This document shows positions 57,116 through 64,000 of a stretch of 64,000 bases of DNA, piece after piece (the first letter of the stretch is position 1; each line of letters opens with the position of its first letter). The notes under the pieces are model-generated. The model did not search any database. It saw only the letters and a list, made by a program, of their open reading frames with translations, and was not told the DNA's origin. Location: NCBI GenBank assembly GCA_964461025.1, contig CAYWSE010000008.1, positions 10,382-74,381 on the forward strand, in the 5' to 3' direction. The position numbers and the translations under genes are program-made. Origin of the DNA: JAHBVL01 sp964461025 (GTDB lineage: Bacteria > Chloroflexota > Chloroflexia > Thermomicrobiales > UBA6265).

Positions 57116-58108
57116 CTTCCGCCGCCGCAACTGATCGATCAACACGGCCAGAATGATCACGGCGCCAATGACGATCTGCTGATAGAAGGCGGAGATGTGC
57201 ATCAGGGTGAGGCCGTTGCGGATGACGGCCATCAGCAGGGCGCCGATCATCGTGCCGACCAGCGTCCCCTCGCCGCCGAACAAAGAAGTGCCGCCGATGA
57301 CGACAGCGGCGATGGCGTTCAGCTCTTCGCCGGTGGCGAAGTCGGCTTTGGCCGAGTTCAGACGAGAACTCAACATCACCGCGGCGACGCCGCAGCACAA
57401 TCCCATAAAGGTATAGACGGCGAGTTTGTAGCGATTGATCTGGACACCGGAAAAACGGGTGGCCTGTTCGTTGCCGCCGATCGCAAAGACATACAGCCCC
57501 AAGCGCGTAAAGCGCAAAATCAGAAAGCCAACAAAAAACGTGCAGAACGCGATAATCACCGGTGCGGGGAATGGTCCAAAGTTGCGTGTACCGAAGATGT
57601 TGAAATTGGGCACGCTGGCGGTCAGGAACGAGATCGGTTCCCCTGCCGTAATCTCGGAAGCGACGCCGCGAAAAATCTGCATCGTGCCCAATGTCACGAT
57701 GAAGGGCGGGATTCTGCCGATCGTGATGATCAGCCCATTGACGAGTCCGCAGGCGGCGCCAACGCCGAGCATCACCAGCACCGCTTCCATTCCCCACCCG
57801 TGCCGGTCGATGAGCAATGCGCCGGAAACGGCACTGAGGGCGAGAATAGACCCCACCGACAGATCGATGCCGCCGGTCAGGATCACGAAGGTCATGCCGA
57901 CTCCAAGAATGGCCATCAGCGACGCCTGGCGGGCGATGTTGGTCCAATTGCCGCTGGTCATGAAGACCGGTTCCTGGGAATAGATCAGCAAGCTGAGAAT
58001 GATCAGGCTGAGCAGCGGTCCGAATGTCGCCCAGATACTGCCGGCGGTAATCCGCCGCCCCGATTCGGCGGCCGGTTGTTGCTCAACACTGACTGCCTCG
58101 GCGCTCAT
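57110..58108 (-). CDS. rbsC: Ribose-type ABC transporter permease
   Basis: A 332-residue RbsC-like permease with about eight to ten hydrophobic helices. Family marks are FVILTGGIDLSVGSILALSAV near residue 75 and GTSLFGGEGTLVGTMIGAL near residue 275; the GRIPPFIVTLGTMQIFRG segment lies between. It works with the ATPase and the binding protein of the same operon. It overlaps rbsA by 4 nt (ATGA). Ribose itself is only one of several sugars such systems carry. Confidence 0.92.
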   Translation of the reverse strand: MSAEAVSVEQQPAAESGRRITAGSIWATFGPLLSLIILSLLIYSQEPVFMTSGNWTNIARQASLMAILGVGMTFVILTGGIDLSVGSILALSAVSGALLIDRHGWGMEAVLVMLGVGAACGLVNGLIITIGRIPPFIVTLGTMQIFRGVASEITAGEPISFLTASVPNFNIFGTRNFGPFPAPVIIAFCTFFVGFLILRFTRLGLYVFAIGGNEQATRFSGVQINRYKLAVYTFMGLCCGVAAVMLSSRLNSAKADFATGEELNAIAAVVIGGTSLFGGEGTLVGTMIGALLMAVIRNGLTLMHISAFYQQIVIGAVIILAVLIDQLRRRKS

Positions 58109-59673
58109 GCCGCTGCCTCCTCGACTTCGTGGGTCTGGGCCGCCGCATGGGCCATGATCGCTTCCTGAGTCGCCGTTTTGCTGTCGAACTCCGCGACGAT
58201 CGCGCCTTCCCTCATCACCAGGATACGGTCGGCCATGCCGAGCACCTCGGGCAACTCAGAAGAGATCATCAGGATTGCCGCACCACGCCTGAGCAGCTCA
58301 TTCATCAGCCGGTAGACCTCGACTTTGGCGCCGACATCGATGCCGCGCGTCGGCTCGTCGAAGATGAAGATGTTTGCCTGGGTCAGCATCCACTTGGCGA
58401 GGACCACCTTTTGTTGATTGCCGCCGGAGAGATACATCACGCGCTGACGTGGACTCGGCGTTTTGATCCTGAGGAGATCGATGTAGCGCCGCGCCGTGGC
58501 GATCCTGGCACGGGGCGGCAGCAAGCCTGGCGGCGAGCCGGTGTTTTGCGGCGCCGCCATGGCGATGTTGTCCGCCACCGGCAGGAGCAAGACGAGACCC
58601 TGCTGTTTGCGGTCTTCTGGCAACAGGGCAATGCCATGATCGATCGCCTGTCCCGGCGAATTGATCTTTACCTCAACATTCTCGACGGCGATCGATCCGC
58701 TTTCGATCGTGTCGATGCCGAAGATAGCGCGAGCGACTTCCGACCGGCCGGCGCCGACAAGCCCGGCCAGGGCCACGATTTCGCCGGTATGGACGTCGAA
58801 CGAAACGTCGTGGATCACTCCGGTGCGCGTCAGCCCACGCACGGAAAGTGCAACGTCGCCGATCGGGATGGCTTCCTTGGGGTATTGCTGTGTCAGCTCG
58901 CGGCCAACCATCATGCGAATAAGGTCCTGTTGCGAGGTTTCGGCCATGGGGACTGTACCGACATTGCGACCGTCGCGGAGAACGGTGACTTGATCGCCTA
59001 CCCGGCTGGCGTCTTCGAGATGATGCGAGATGAGAATGATCGCCGCTCCCTGCGATTTCAGCAGATCGACGATCTGGAAAAGCTGTTCCGATTCTTCGGC
59101 GGTGATCGCAGCCGTGGGTTCGTCGAGGATGAGCACACGCGCTTCAGCGACGAGCGCCTTGGCGATTTCGGTCATTTGCTGGAGCGCCACACCGAGCGTT
59201 GAAACCCGTCGGTGGGGATCGAGCCCGATGTTCAGGCGCAGGAGCTGCTCGCGGGCCATGCGATAGAGAGTTCGCCAATCGATAATGCCGCCGGCGCGCA
59301 TTGGTTCCCGGCCGAGAAAGATGTTCTTGCCGACATCGAGATGGGGAATGAGATTGAGCTCCTGATGGACGGTGCTGATCCCCAGCACCTGCGCAGCGTG
59401 AGGGTCGCGCAGGACGACCGGAGCGCCTTCGATCAGGATCTCGCCTTCGTCTGGTTGATAGATACCGGCGAGGAGTTTGACGAGCGTCGATTTCCCGGCG
59501 CCGTTCTCGCCAACGAGCACGTGACATTCGCCTGCATAAAGGTCGAAGTCGACGTCATCGAGGGCAACGACGCCGGGAAAGCGTTTCGAAACGTGGCGCA
59601 GCTCGAGCACGGGAACATGACCCGGTCCGGAAACCGATATCGTGTCATCCCCGCCCTGACGCTGCTCCGCCAT
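58105..59673 (-). CDS. rbsA: Ribose-type ABC transporter ATP-binding protein (two ATPase domains)
   Basis: A 522-residue duplicated ATPase. Domain 1: Walker A GENGAGKSTLVKLLAG near residue 55, LGVALQQMTEIAKAL, Walker B VLILDEPTAAI. Domain 2: degenerate Walker A GLVGAGRSEVARAIFG and signature LSGGNQQKVVLAKWM, Walker B IFIFDEPTRGIDVG. This is the standard design for ribose, xylose or galactose importers. Its ATG lies 2 nt from the rbsB stop. Confidence 0.93.
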   Translation of the reverse strand: MAEQRQGGDDTISVSGPGHVPVLELRHVSKRFPGVVALDDVDFDLYAGECHVLVGENGAGKSTLVKLLAGIYQPDEGEILIEGAPVVLRDPHAAQVLGISTVHQELNLIPHLDVGKNIFLGREPMRAGGIIDWRTLYRMAREQLLRLNIGLDPHRRVSTLGVALQQMTEIAKALVAEARVLILDEPTAAITAEESEQLFQIVDLLKSQGAAIILISHHLEDASRVGDQVTVLRDGRNVGTVPMAETSQQDLIRMMVGRELTQQYPKEAIPIGDVALSVRGLTRTGVIHDVSFDVHTGEIVALAGLVGAGRSEVARAIFGIDTIESGSIAVENVEVKINSPGQAIDHGIALLPEDRKQQGLVLLLPVADNIAMAAPQNTGSPPGLLPPRARIATARRYIDLLRIKTPSPRQRVMYLSGGNQQKVVLAKWMLTQANIFIFDEPTRGIDVGAKVEVYRLMNELLRRGAAILMISSELPEVLGMADRILVMREGAIVAEFDSKTATQEAIMAHAAAQTHEVEEAAA

Positions 59674-59675
59674 CC

Positions 59676-60674
59676 CTAAGATCCTGCCTGGAACTCTTCA
59701 GCGTTCTCCTGGGTCACGAGCATGGCGCCCGAATCGACGAGCGCAGGCACCTCCTCGCCATTCAGATGCCGAACCATCAGATCGACGCCAATGATGCCCA
59801 TCGATTTCGGGAACTGGGCAACGGTCGCGGCGATCTGGCCGTTCTTGACCGCTTCCACTGCGTCGGGAATGGCATCGAACCCGACAATGAAGATGTCCGC
59901 TTCCTTGCCGGCGGCGGTCAGCGCCTGGAGAGCGCCAAGGGCCGGCGGATCGTTCGCCGCGAAGATCGCGCTGAGGTCGGGATCAGATACGAGGATGTTT
60001 TCGGTGATGGTGAATCCTTCGTCCTGATTCCAGTGCGCGCTTTGGTCGATGACCGTGATATCCGGGAAGGCATCGAGCGCCTCGTGGAGTCCCTGATTCC
60101 GGGCCTGCGCGGTCTGGTTCGCCATATCGCCCTGCAAATTCAGAACCTTGCCCGCCCCGCCAAGATTTTCGGCGATGTACTCACCCGCCAGCCGGGAAGC
60201 CGCGATATTGTCGGTCTGCACAAGGCTGATCAGCTCTCCGCCGGCCGGGCCAGTGTCAACCGCGAGGACCGGGATACCGGCTGCGTTTGCCGCCTCGATG
60301 CCGGGGATGACGCCAACAGCATCGATTGTCCCCATGATGATTCCGTCGTAGCCGGAGGTCACAGCATCTTCGAACTGGGAAACCTGGTCGGCAATGCCGG
60401 ACGCATCGGGCAGGGCGATCACGTCGACCGTCACGCCGTCCTCAACAGCTCTCGCCTCAACAGCCTCCTTGAGGATTTGCCAGAAGGCGTTCGAGGGCAG
60501 AACCTGCATAAATGCCAGGCGATACGCCTCGTTCCCCTGAACCGGACCATATTCTGTCGATGGATCTGAGGCCTCAGGCGTCGAATCCTGGGCGAATGCG
60601 CCGGCCTTGGTGAGAAGCGGGGACGCCACGACGGCGCCACCGGCGATAACGAGATTCCTTCTGTTCAACCGCAT
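59676..60674 (-). CDS. rbsB: Ribose-type ABC sugar-binding protein
   Basis: A 332-residue periplasmic-binding-protein type 1 exported by a twin-arginine leader (RLNRRNLVIAGGAVVASPLL, cleavage near FAQDS). Ligand-binding features: RLAFMQVLPSNAFWQILKE, VDTGPAGGELISLVQTDN, IFAANDPPALGAL and FDAIPDAVEAVKNG. It heads the operon rbsB-rbsA-rbsC-DUF4177-rbsD-uxaA on the minus strand. The promoter at 60870-60898 serves it. The sugar is unknown; the presence of RbsD suggests a ribose- or fucose-like pyranose. Confidence 0.92.
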   Translation of the reverse strand: MRLNRRNLVIAGGAVVASPLLTKAGAFAQDSTPEASDPSTEYGPVQGNEAYRLAFMQVLPSNAFWQILKEAVEARAVEDGVTVDVIALPDASGIADQVSQFEDAVTSGYDGIIMGTIDAVGVIPGIEAANAAGIPVLAVDTGPAGGELISLVQTDNIAASRLAGEYIAENLGGAGKVLNLQGDMANQTAQARNQGLHEALDAFPDITVIDQSAHWNQDEGFTITENILVSDPDLSAIFAANDPPALGALQALTAAGKEADIFIVGFDAIPDAVEAVKNGQIAATVAQFPKSMGIIGVDLMVRHLNGEEVPALVDSGAMLVTQENAEEFQAGS

Positions 60675-60869
60675 CGGACTGTACTCCTTCAGGTATGTCC
60701 AGCTGGGTTCGCGACTCGATCCTCAGTGAAGCGACGGCATGAGCGCCGCACGCCGAAATCTCTTCTCGCCTCCTTTCGACGCGCCGGCAATCGACGGCCG
60801 GCAGTGGTTCGCGAAACGATCGCCCCCGGGCGACTGAAATGACAAAGCTGAGGCCGAATCTCCGGTGAT

Positions 60870-60898
60870 AGTATCGTGACCTTCTGACACTTCGTCAA
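60870..60898 (-). promoter_or_regulatory. Candidate sigma-70 promoter of the rbs operon
   Basis: Minus strand: TTGACG (60893-60898), exactly 17 bp, then GATACT (60870-60875). Five of six -35 and four of six -10 positions match. The leader to the ATG at 60674 would be about 190 nt. A perfect 18-bp palindrome lies 20 bp upstream of the -35. Confidence 0.7.
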
Positions 60899-60918
60899 TT
60901 CATCATATCTGAATCCCG

Positions 60919-60936
60919 AACTGGAGATCTCCAGTT
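60919..60936. promoter_or_regulatory. Perfect 18-bp palindrome between divergent promoters
   Basis: AACTGGAGATCTCCAGTT is self-complementary with no spacer. It lies between the rbs promoter (-35 at 60893-60898) and the efeO-like promoter (-35 at 60973-60978), so a single protein could act on both. No Fur-like 19-bp box was seen here, so the iron genes may be controlled otherwise. Confidence 0.55.
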
Positions 60937-60972
60937 GGGCAATTGACAGGGGTCAAGGTTTTTTGGGCCGCC

Positions 60973-61001
60973 TTGACACAGGCCGAGTGCAGGCGCAATA
61001 T
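60973..61001 (+). promoter_or_regulatory. Candidate sigma-70 promoter of the iron-uptake operon
   Basis: TTGACA (60973-60978), exactly 17 bp, CAATAT (60996-61001) on the plus strand. The -35 is perfect, the -10 matches at about four positions. The leader to the ATG at 61099 is about 90 nt. Confidence 0.7.
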
Positions 61002-61098
61002 CCGACTTGATGAGTCGGGTATCGATGCCACGACGCGCTCGGGACAGCATCCGCGATGCGAGTTCGCAGTCGCGGTTACGGTGACAAGGGGTTCCAAC

Positions 61099-62163
61099 AT
61101 GAGGCGAATCAGTCGATGGAGCGTGAGCGCTCTGACTGTCACGCTGGGTTTTGCAGTGCTGGGGGGAGCAACGCCGGTCGCGGCTCAGGGAGACGACGAT
61201 CTGGCCGCAGTTCGCGCCTACGCGCTCGAACAATCCGCTTTGCAGAAAGCAGGCGCCGAGGCGTTTCTCGGTGTTGCGCAGCAGTACTACGCACTCGCTG
61301 AAGCACAGGGGTTCGACTATGAAGCGCTGTGGGCCGCGGAACCGGAAACACTGACCGATCTGATGTCGCAGGCGAAAGAGTCGTGGCTCGAAGCGAGTAC
61401 CCATTACGAATTGAACGAGGGCCTCGTGGCCGGCGTGCCGGGACTCTCCTACTTCGATGTCCTGCTCGATGCCGGTCCGAGCGGTGAGGAAGACCCGAAT
61501 GAAGCACTCGACTGGACGCTCGAGTTGCCAGACGGCACCACCCTCGAGCAGCCAGGCAACTACTTCCACCATCTGACTGAACCACTGGTGTGGGGAACGA
61601 ACGATGCATTCGTGGCGCTCGAAGTCGATCTCGATGGTGACGGCAACCTCGAGCTGGGCGAAGTGCTGCCCGACGCCGGGCTCTTCATCGCAACGGCGGA
61701 AGGTCTCGATGCGACAACCGCCGAGTTGCAAGCCGCCGTCGACGAGTGGCAACCAACGATCGAGGAAGCGTTCGGGGCGATCATCACCATGGTTCCCACG
61801 ATGAACGAGTACTTCGAACAATGGAAGGACTCCGCATTTGTCGCAGGCGAAACCTCGACCGAAGCGAGCTTCGTGGCCACCAGCCGCCTCTTCGACGTGA
61901 ACGGCATTCTGCACGGTCTGGACCTGACATACGACGAAATCGGACCGCGTGTCGAAGCGGTCGATGCCGATCTGCATGGGCAGATCGTGGCCGGATTCGA
62001 CGACCTCGTGACCTATGTCGGCGATCTCTACGATCAAGAAGCCGGCGGCAAACGGTTCACGGGCGAAGAAGCCGAGCTCTTCGGCACGGAAGCACAGGAG
62101 AAAGCTGACCACCTGGCCGGACTTGTTTCGCAGGCGGTTTCGGAACTGGGGCTCCAGATCTAG
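61099..62163 (+). CDS. Exported EfeO/imelysin-like iron-uptake protein with EF-hand-like loop
   Basis: A 354-residue helical protein. A signal peptide (RRISRWSVSALTVTLGFAVL, cleavage near VAAQ) begins at ATG 61099, preceded by AAGGGG at 7 nt. The helical body holds an EfeO/imelysin-like WLEASTHYELNEGLVAGV near residue 92 and a second VEAVDADLHGQIV segment near 290. Residues 177-188, DLDGDGNLELGE, fit a canonical EF-hand calcium loop, which is unusual for this family. It precedes an FTR1 permease by 2 nt and so probably hands iron to it. Confidence 0.7.
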   Translation: MRRISRWSVSALTVTLGFAVLGGATPVAAQGDDDLAAVRAYALEQSALQKAGAEAFLGVAQQYYALAEAQGFDYEALWAAEPETLTDLMSQAKESWLEASTHYELNEGLVAGVPGLSYFDVLLDAGPSGEEDPNEALDWTLELPDGTTLEQPGNYFHHLTEPLVWGTNDAFVALEVDLDGDGNLELGEVLPDAGLFIATAEGLDATTAELQAAVDEWQPTIEEAFGAIITMVPTMNEYFEQWKDSAFVAGETSTEASFVATSRLFDVNGILHGLDLTYDEIGPRVEAVDADLHGQIVAGFDDLVTYVGDLYDQEAGGKRFTGEEAELFGTEAQEKADHLAGLVSQAVSELGLQI

Positions 62164-62165
62164 CC

Positions 62166-64000
62166 GTGTTCGCTCGCGCCCGGTATGCCGCTCTCCTCAT
62201 TTGGTGCTTCCTGATTGTCGGAAGCCTGGGGATTGGGCATACCTCGCGACCTGCACTGGCAGCGGACTCAGGGTCGGTCGCCGGGTCCGGGCTGGCGATA
62301 CGAAATGCTCTCCTCGAAGCACAAGCGGCACTGATCGCCGGTGATGACAACGTCGCCGGCGATGCCGTGTCTCGGGCGTCAGAGCATCTCTCGGAGATCC
62401 TTGCCGAGGTCGATCAGAACAGCCCGAAAGCGCAGGCTCTCTCCGCCGCACTGGCTGAAGCGGAGCGCGCCGCTTCCTCCGGAGACTCCCTGGCATTCGC
62501 CTACGCGCGCGGGGTGCTGTGGTCGTCGTTGATGCGGTTGTCGCTTTCAGAGACGGTGGCGGCAACGGCCGAAAGTGACAGCGAACGTGCCGGAGCATGG
62601 TTGCTTCTGCGCGACTTTCGCCCGGCCACGCGCCTCGATCGCCCATCGACCGGCGCAGCTGACGCGTTGCGACAACTCGCCGCCGCAGAGATCACGCCGG
62701 AAGAAGCGGTTCTGGGTGTGGAGGCCGATCTGTTCGATACCTATCAGGCACGACTGAACGACAGTCTGCGCGGCATCAAACCGGCTCACGACCAGGAGTT
62801 TCGGTTGTCGGTGGCGGAGTCGATCGGGGAGACTGCAGGCTACTGGCCGATCCTGGCCCCCTCCTACGAGAGCCAGTTCGGCGCCGAGGCGCGAGCCGCA
62901 ATCGACGCCGAAATCGCAGCGCTGCAACAAACCGCGCGCGACCAGCAATGGACCGACGCCGTGGCGCTCTCCAGCGAGATTGCCGAACGCCTCGCCGATT
63001 TCCGGGCCGCCCAGCTGACGCCCGACGAGCAGGCGCGACGGGCCGGCCAAACGCTGATCTATCTCGATCTGGTCAGCGTCGAATATGGGCGCGGCGTCAA
63101 GAATGGTCAAGTGGTCGTGCCGATCGAAATCGCCGAAGCGCAATCGTTCTTCCGGGGCGCTCAGGCGGCCTTCAACGATCTGCGACCGACGCTGACGACA
63201 ATCGATCCCGATGCGACGCTCGATGTCGCTTCAACGCTAAGCACGCTCGGCGAAGCGATCAATGCGGCATCGCTCAACGAGAAAATCACCGATTCCTCCG
63301 ACATCGATGCCGCGACGAGCCACGCGATTTCAGTGCTCAGATCGCTCTATCCGGAAGAATGGGAACGACCGGGCGGCGATGCCGAATTCGATGTCATCGC
63401 CTCGTTGCTCGATCAGGTCGAGCGGGCTGTCGCCGCCGGTCAGTACTCCCAGGCCGAGTCTGCCCGGCTGGAGGCATATGCGCTCTACGACGCCGGCGCC
63501 GAGAAGCGACTGCTCGCATTTTCGCCTGGTCTTGTGAGGGAGATCGAATCGCTCTTCTGGCAGGGAAGCGGCGAACACCCTGGGCTTCTGACGCTGTTGC
63601 AGGATGAAGCGGGCAGCAAAGAAGTGCGGGTTACCCGGCATCAGCTCGATACGGCTCTGAAGTCGGCCCGTTTGCAGTTGGGGTCGGGCTCTACCGCGCG
63701 CGGCACAGTGGTCTTTAACGCGGCGACGATCGTTTTCCGCGAAGGTCTGGAAGCGGTACTGATTCTGGTATCGCTGACCGCGAGCATGATCGGGATCAAC
63801 CGTCGTTTCAAGAAACCCCTGGCGGTTGGCGCGGGTCTGGCCTTTCTCGCATCGGCGGTGCTCTTTTTCGCGGCGCGGTCGCTCCTCCTCTCACTGAATC
63901 GGTATGGCGAGAAGCTCGAAGCGGTCGTCTCGGTGATCGCGATCGGCGTCTTGCTGCTGGTGATGAACTGGTTCTTCCACAAGGTGTATTGGACGCGGTG
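62166..64000 (+). CDS. FTR1-family iron permease with long extracytoplasmic domain (cut by window end)
   Basis: The frame is open from a GTG at 62166 to the window edge, at least 611 residues, so the C-terminus is missing. A hydrophobic signal (RYAALLIWCFLIVGSLGIG) is followed by about 490 residues of helical, Ala- and Glu-rich extracytoplasmic domain. The membrane part begins near residue 520 with the iron-binding REGLE motif (525-529, VFREGLEAVLIL), then further helices. FTR1 proteins import Fe(III) after oxidation of Fe(II). The start codon lies 2 nt after the EfeO-like gene. The large N-terminal domain, as in some Ftr1 homologues of bacteria, may be fused imelysin-like sequence. Confidence 0.85.
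   Translation, partial: MFARARYAALLIWCFLIVGSLGIGHTSRPALAADSGSVAGSGLAIRNALLEAQAALIAGDDNVAGDAVSRASEHLSEILAEVDQNSPKAQALSAALAEAERAASSGDSLAFAYARGVLWSSLMRLSLSETVAATAESDSERAGAWLLLRDFRPATRLDRPSTGAADALRQLAAAEITPEEAVLGVEADLFDTYQARLNDSLRGIKPAHDQEFRLSVAESIGETAGYWPILAPSYESQFGAEARAAIDAEIAALQQTARDQQWTDAVALSSEIAERLADFRAAQLTPDEQARRAGQTLIYLDLVSVEYGRGVKNGQVVVPIEIAEAQSFFRGAQAAFNDLRPTLTTIDPDATLDVASTLSTLGEAINAASLNEKITDSSDIDAATSHAISVLRSLYPEEWERPGGDAEFDVIASLLDQVERAVAAGQYSQAESARLEAYALYDAGAEKRLLAFSPGLVREIESLFWQGSGEHPGLLTLLQDEAGSKEVRVTRHQLDTALKSARLQLGSGSTARGTVVFNAATIVFREGLEAVLILVSLTASMIGINRRFKKPLAVGAGLAFLASAVLFFAARSLLLSLNRYGEKLEAVVSVIAIGVLLLVMNWFFHKVYWTR

Noticed and set aside
60895..62112. Minus-strand frame of 405 codons opposite the EfeO-like gene
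   Set aside because: The plus strand has a promoter, ribosome site and signal peptide; the minus frame has none of these.

Overview
The window looks like a piece of a Chloroflexota genome, most likely a Thermomicrobia/Sphaerobacter-type lineage; this is inferred from protein style, not from a marker gene. The DNA is GC-rich. Many exported proteins carry twin-arginine leaders. Regulators are large LuxR-type NB-ATPases. The gene content is dominated by ABC transporters for sugars and nucleosides and by enzymes of sugar-acid metabolism. A run of ten N at 39642-39651 shows that the window is a scaffold with an unclosed gap. No rRNA, tRNA, CRISPR array, insertion sequence or phage gene was seen.

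Layout. 1-5962: a truncated ABC ATPase, a TPR-like protein behind a perfect 18-bp palindrome, a large ATPase-regulator, a KDG-type sugar kinase and a GNAT acetyltransferase. 6069-10847: an orphan AbrB protein, thrC-thrB, a HEAT-repeat protein and a sortase. 10974-17850: an enolase-superfamily dehydratase plus a DapA-family aldolase/dehydratase, two tandem Tat-exported cysteine-rich paralogues that share an upstream palindrome, and a second LuxR-ATPase. 18091-25472: an M20 peptidase, a secreted conserved protein and a complete sugar ABC operon (binding protein, two permeases, ATPase) behind a near-consensus promoter. 25769-29790: hyuA-hyuB plus a small zinc-binding-type protein. 30073-32192: a fused SdhD-SdhC-like membrane anchor, a VanZ protein and a MazF-type toxin with its antitoxin. 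32285-39513: a BMP-type nucleoside ABC operon, then an alpha/beta hydrolase, a sugar isomerase and moaC. 39881-47935: a PGRP amidase with SH3 domains, an AbrB/PIN toxin-antitoxin pair, a second M20 peptidase, two cysteine-rich LPXTG proteins and a 2H phosphoesterase. 48250-60674: thirteen genes, all on the minus strand, for sugar and sugar-acid uptake and breakdown: FAH-family enzyme, LutBA fusion, LutC, two UxaA-family dehydratases, RraA, RbsD, a DUF4177-like protein and RbsC/A/B. 61099-64000: an EfeO-like protein and an FTR1 iron permease cut by the window end.

How the genes fit together. The main theme is uptake and non-phosphorylative breakdown of sugars and sugar acids, with lactate oxidation (LutABC-type) inside the same cluster. 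A second theme is the cell surface: a sortase, two LPXTG-anchored proteins with about 70 and about 60 cysteines, two Tat-exported cysteine-rich paralogues and a PGRP amidase. Four of the exported proteins share the same N-terminal leader pattern.

Intergenic DNA is unusually rich in repeats. There are heptamer/octamer tandem tracts resembling cyanobacterial STRR sequences, a roughly 100-125 bp element with terminal inverted repeats, and a short hairpin repeat. Several of these create false N-terminal extensions of genes, and one tract lies in frame inside a dehydratase gene.
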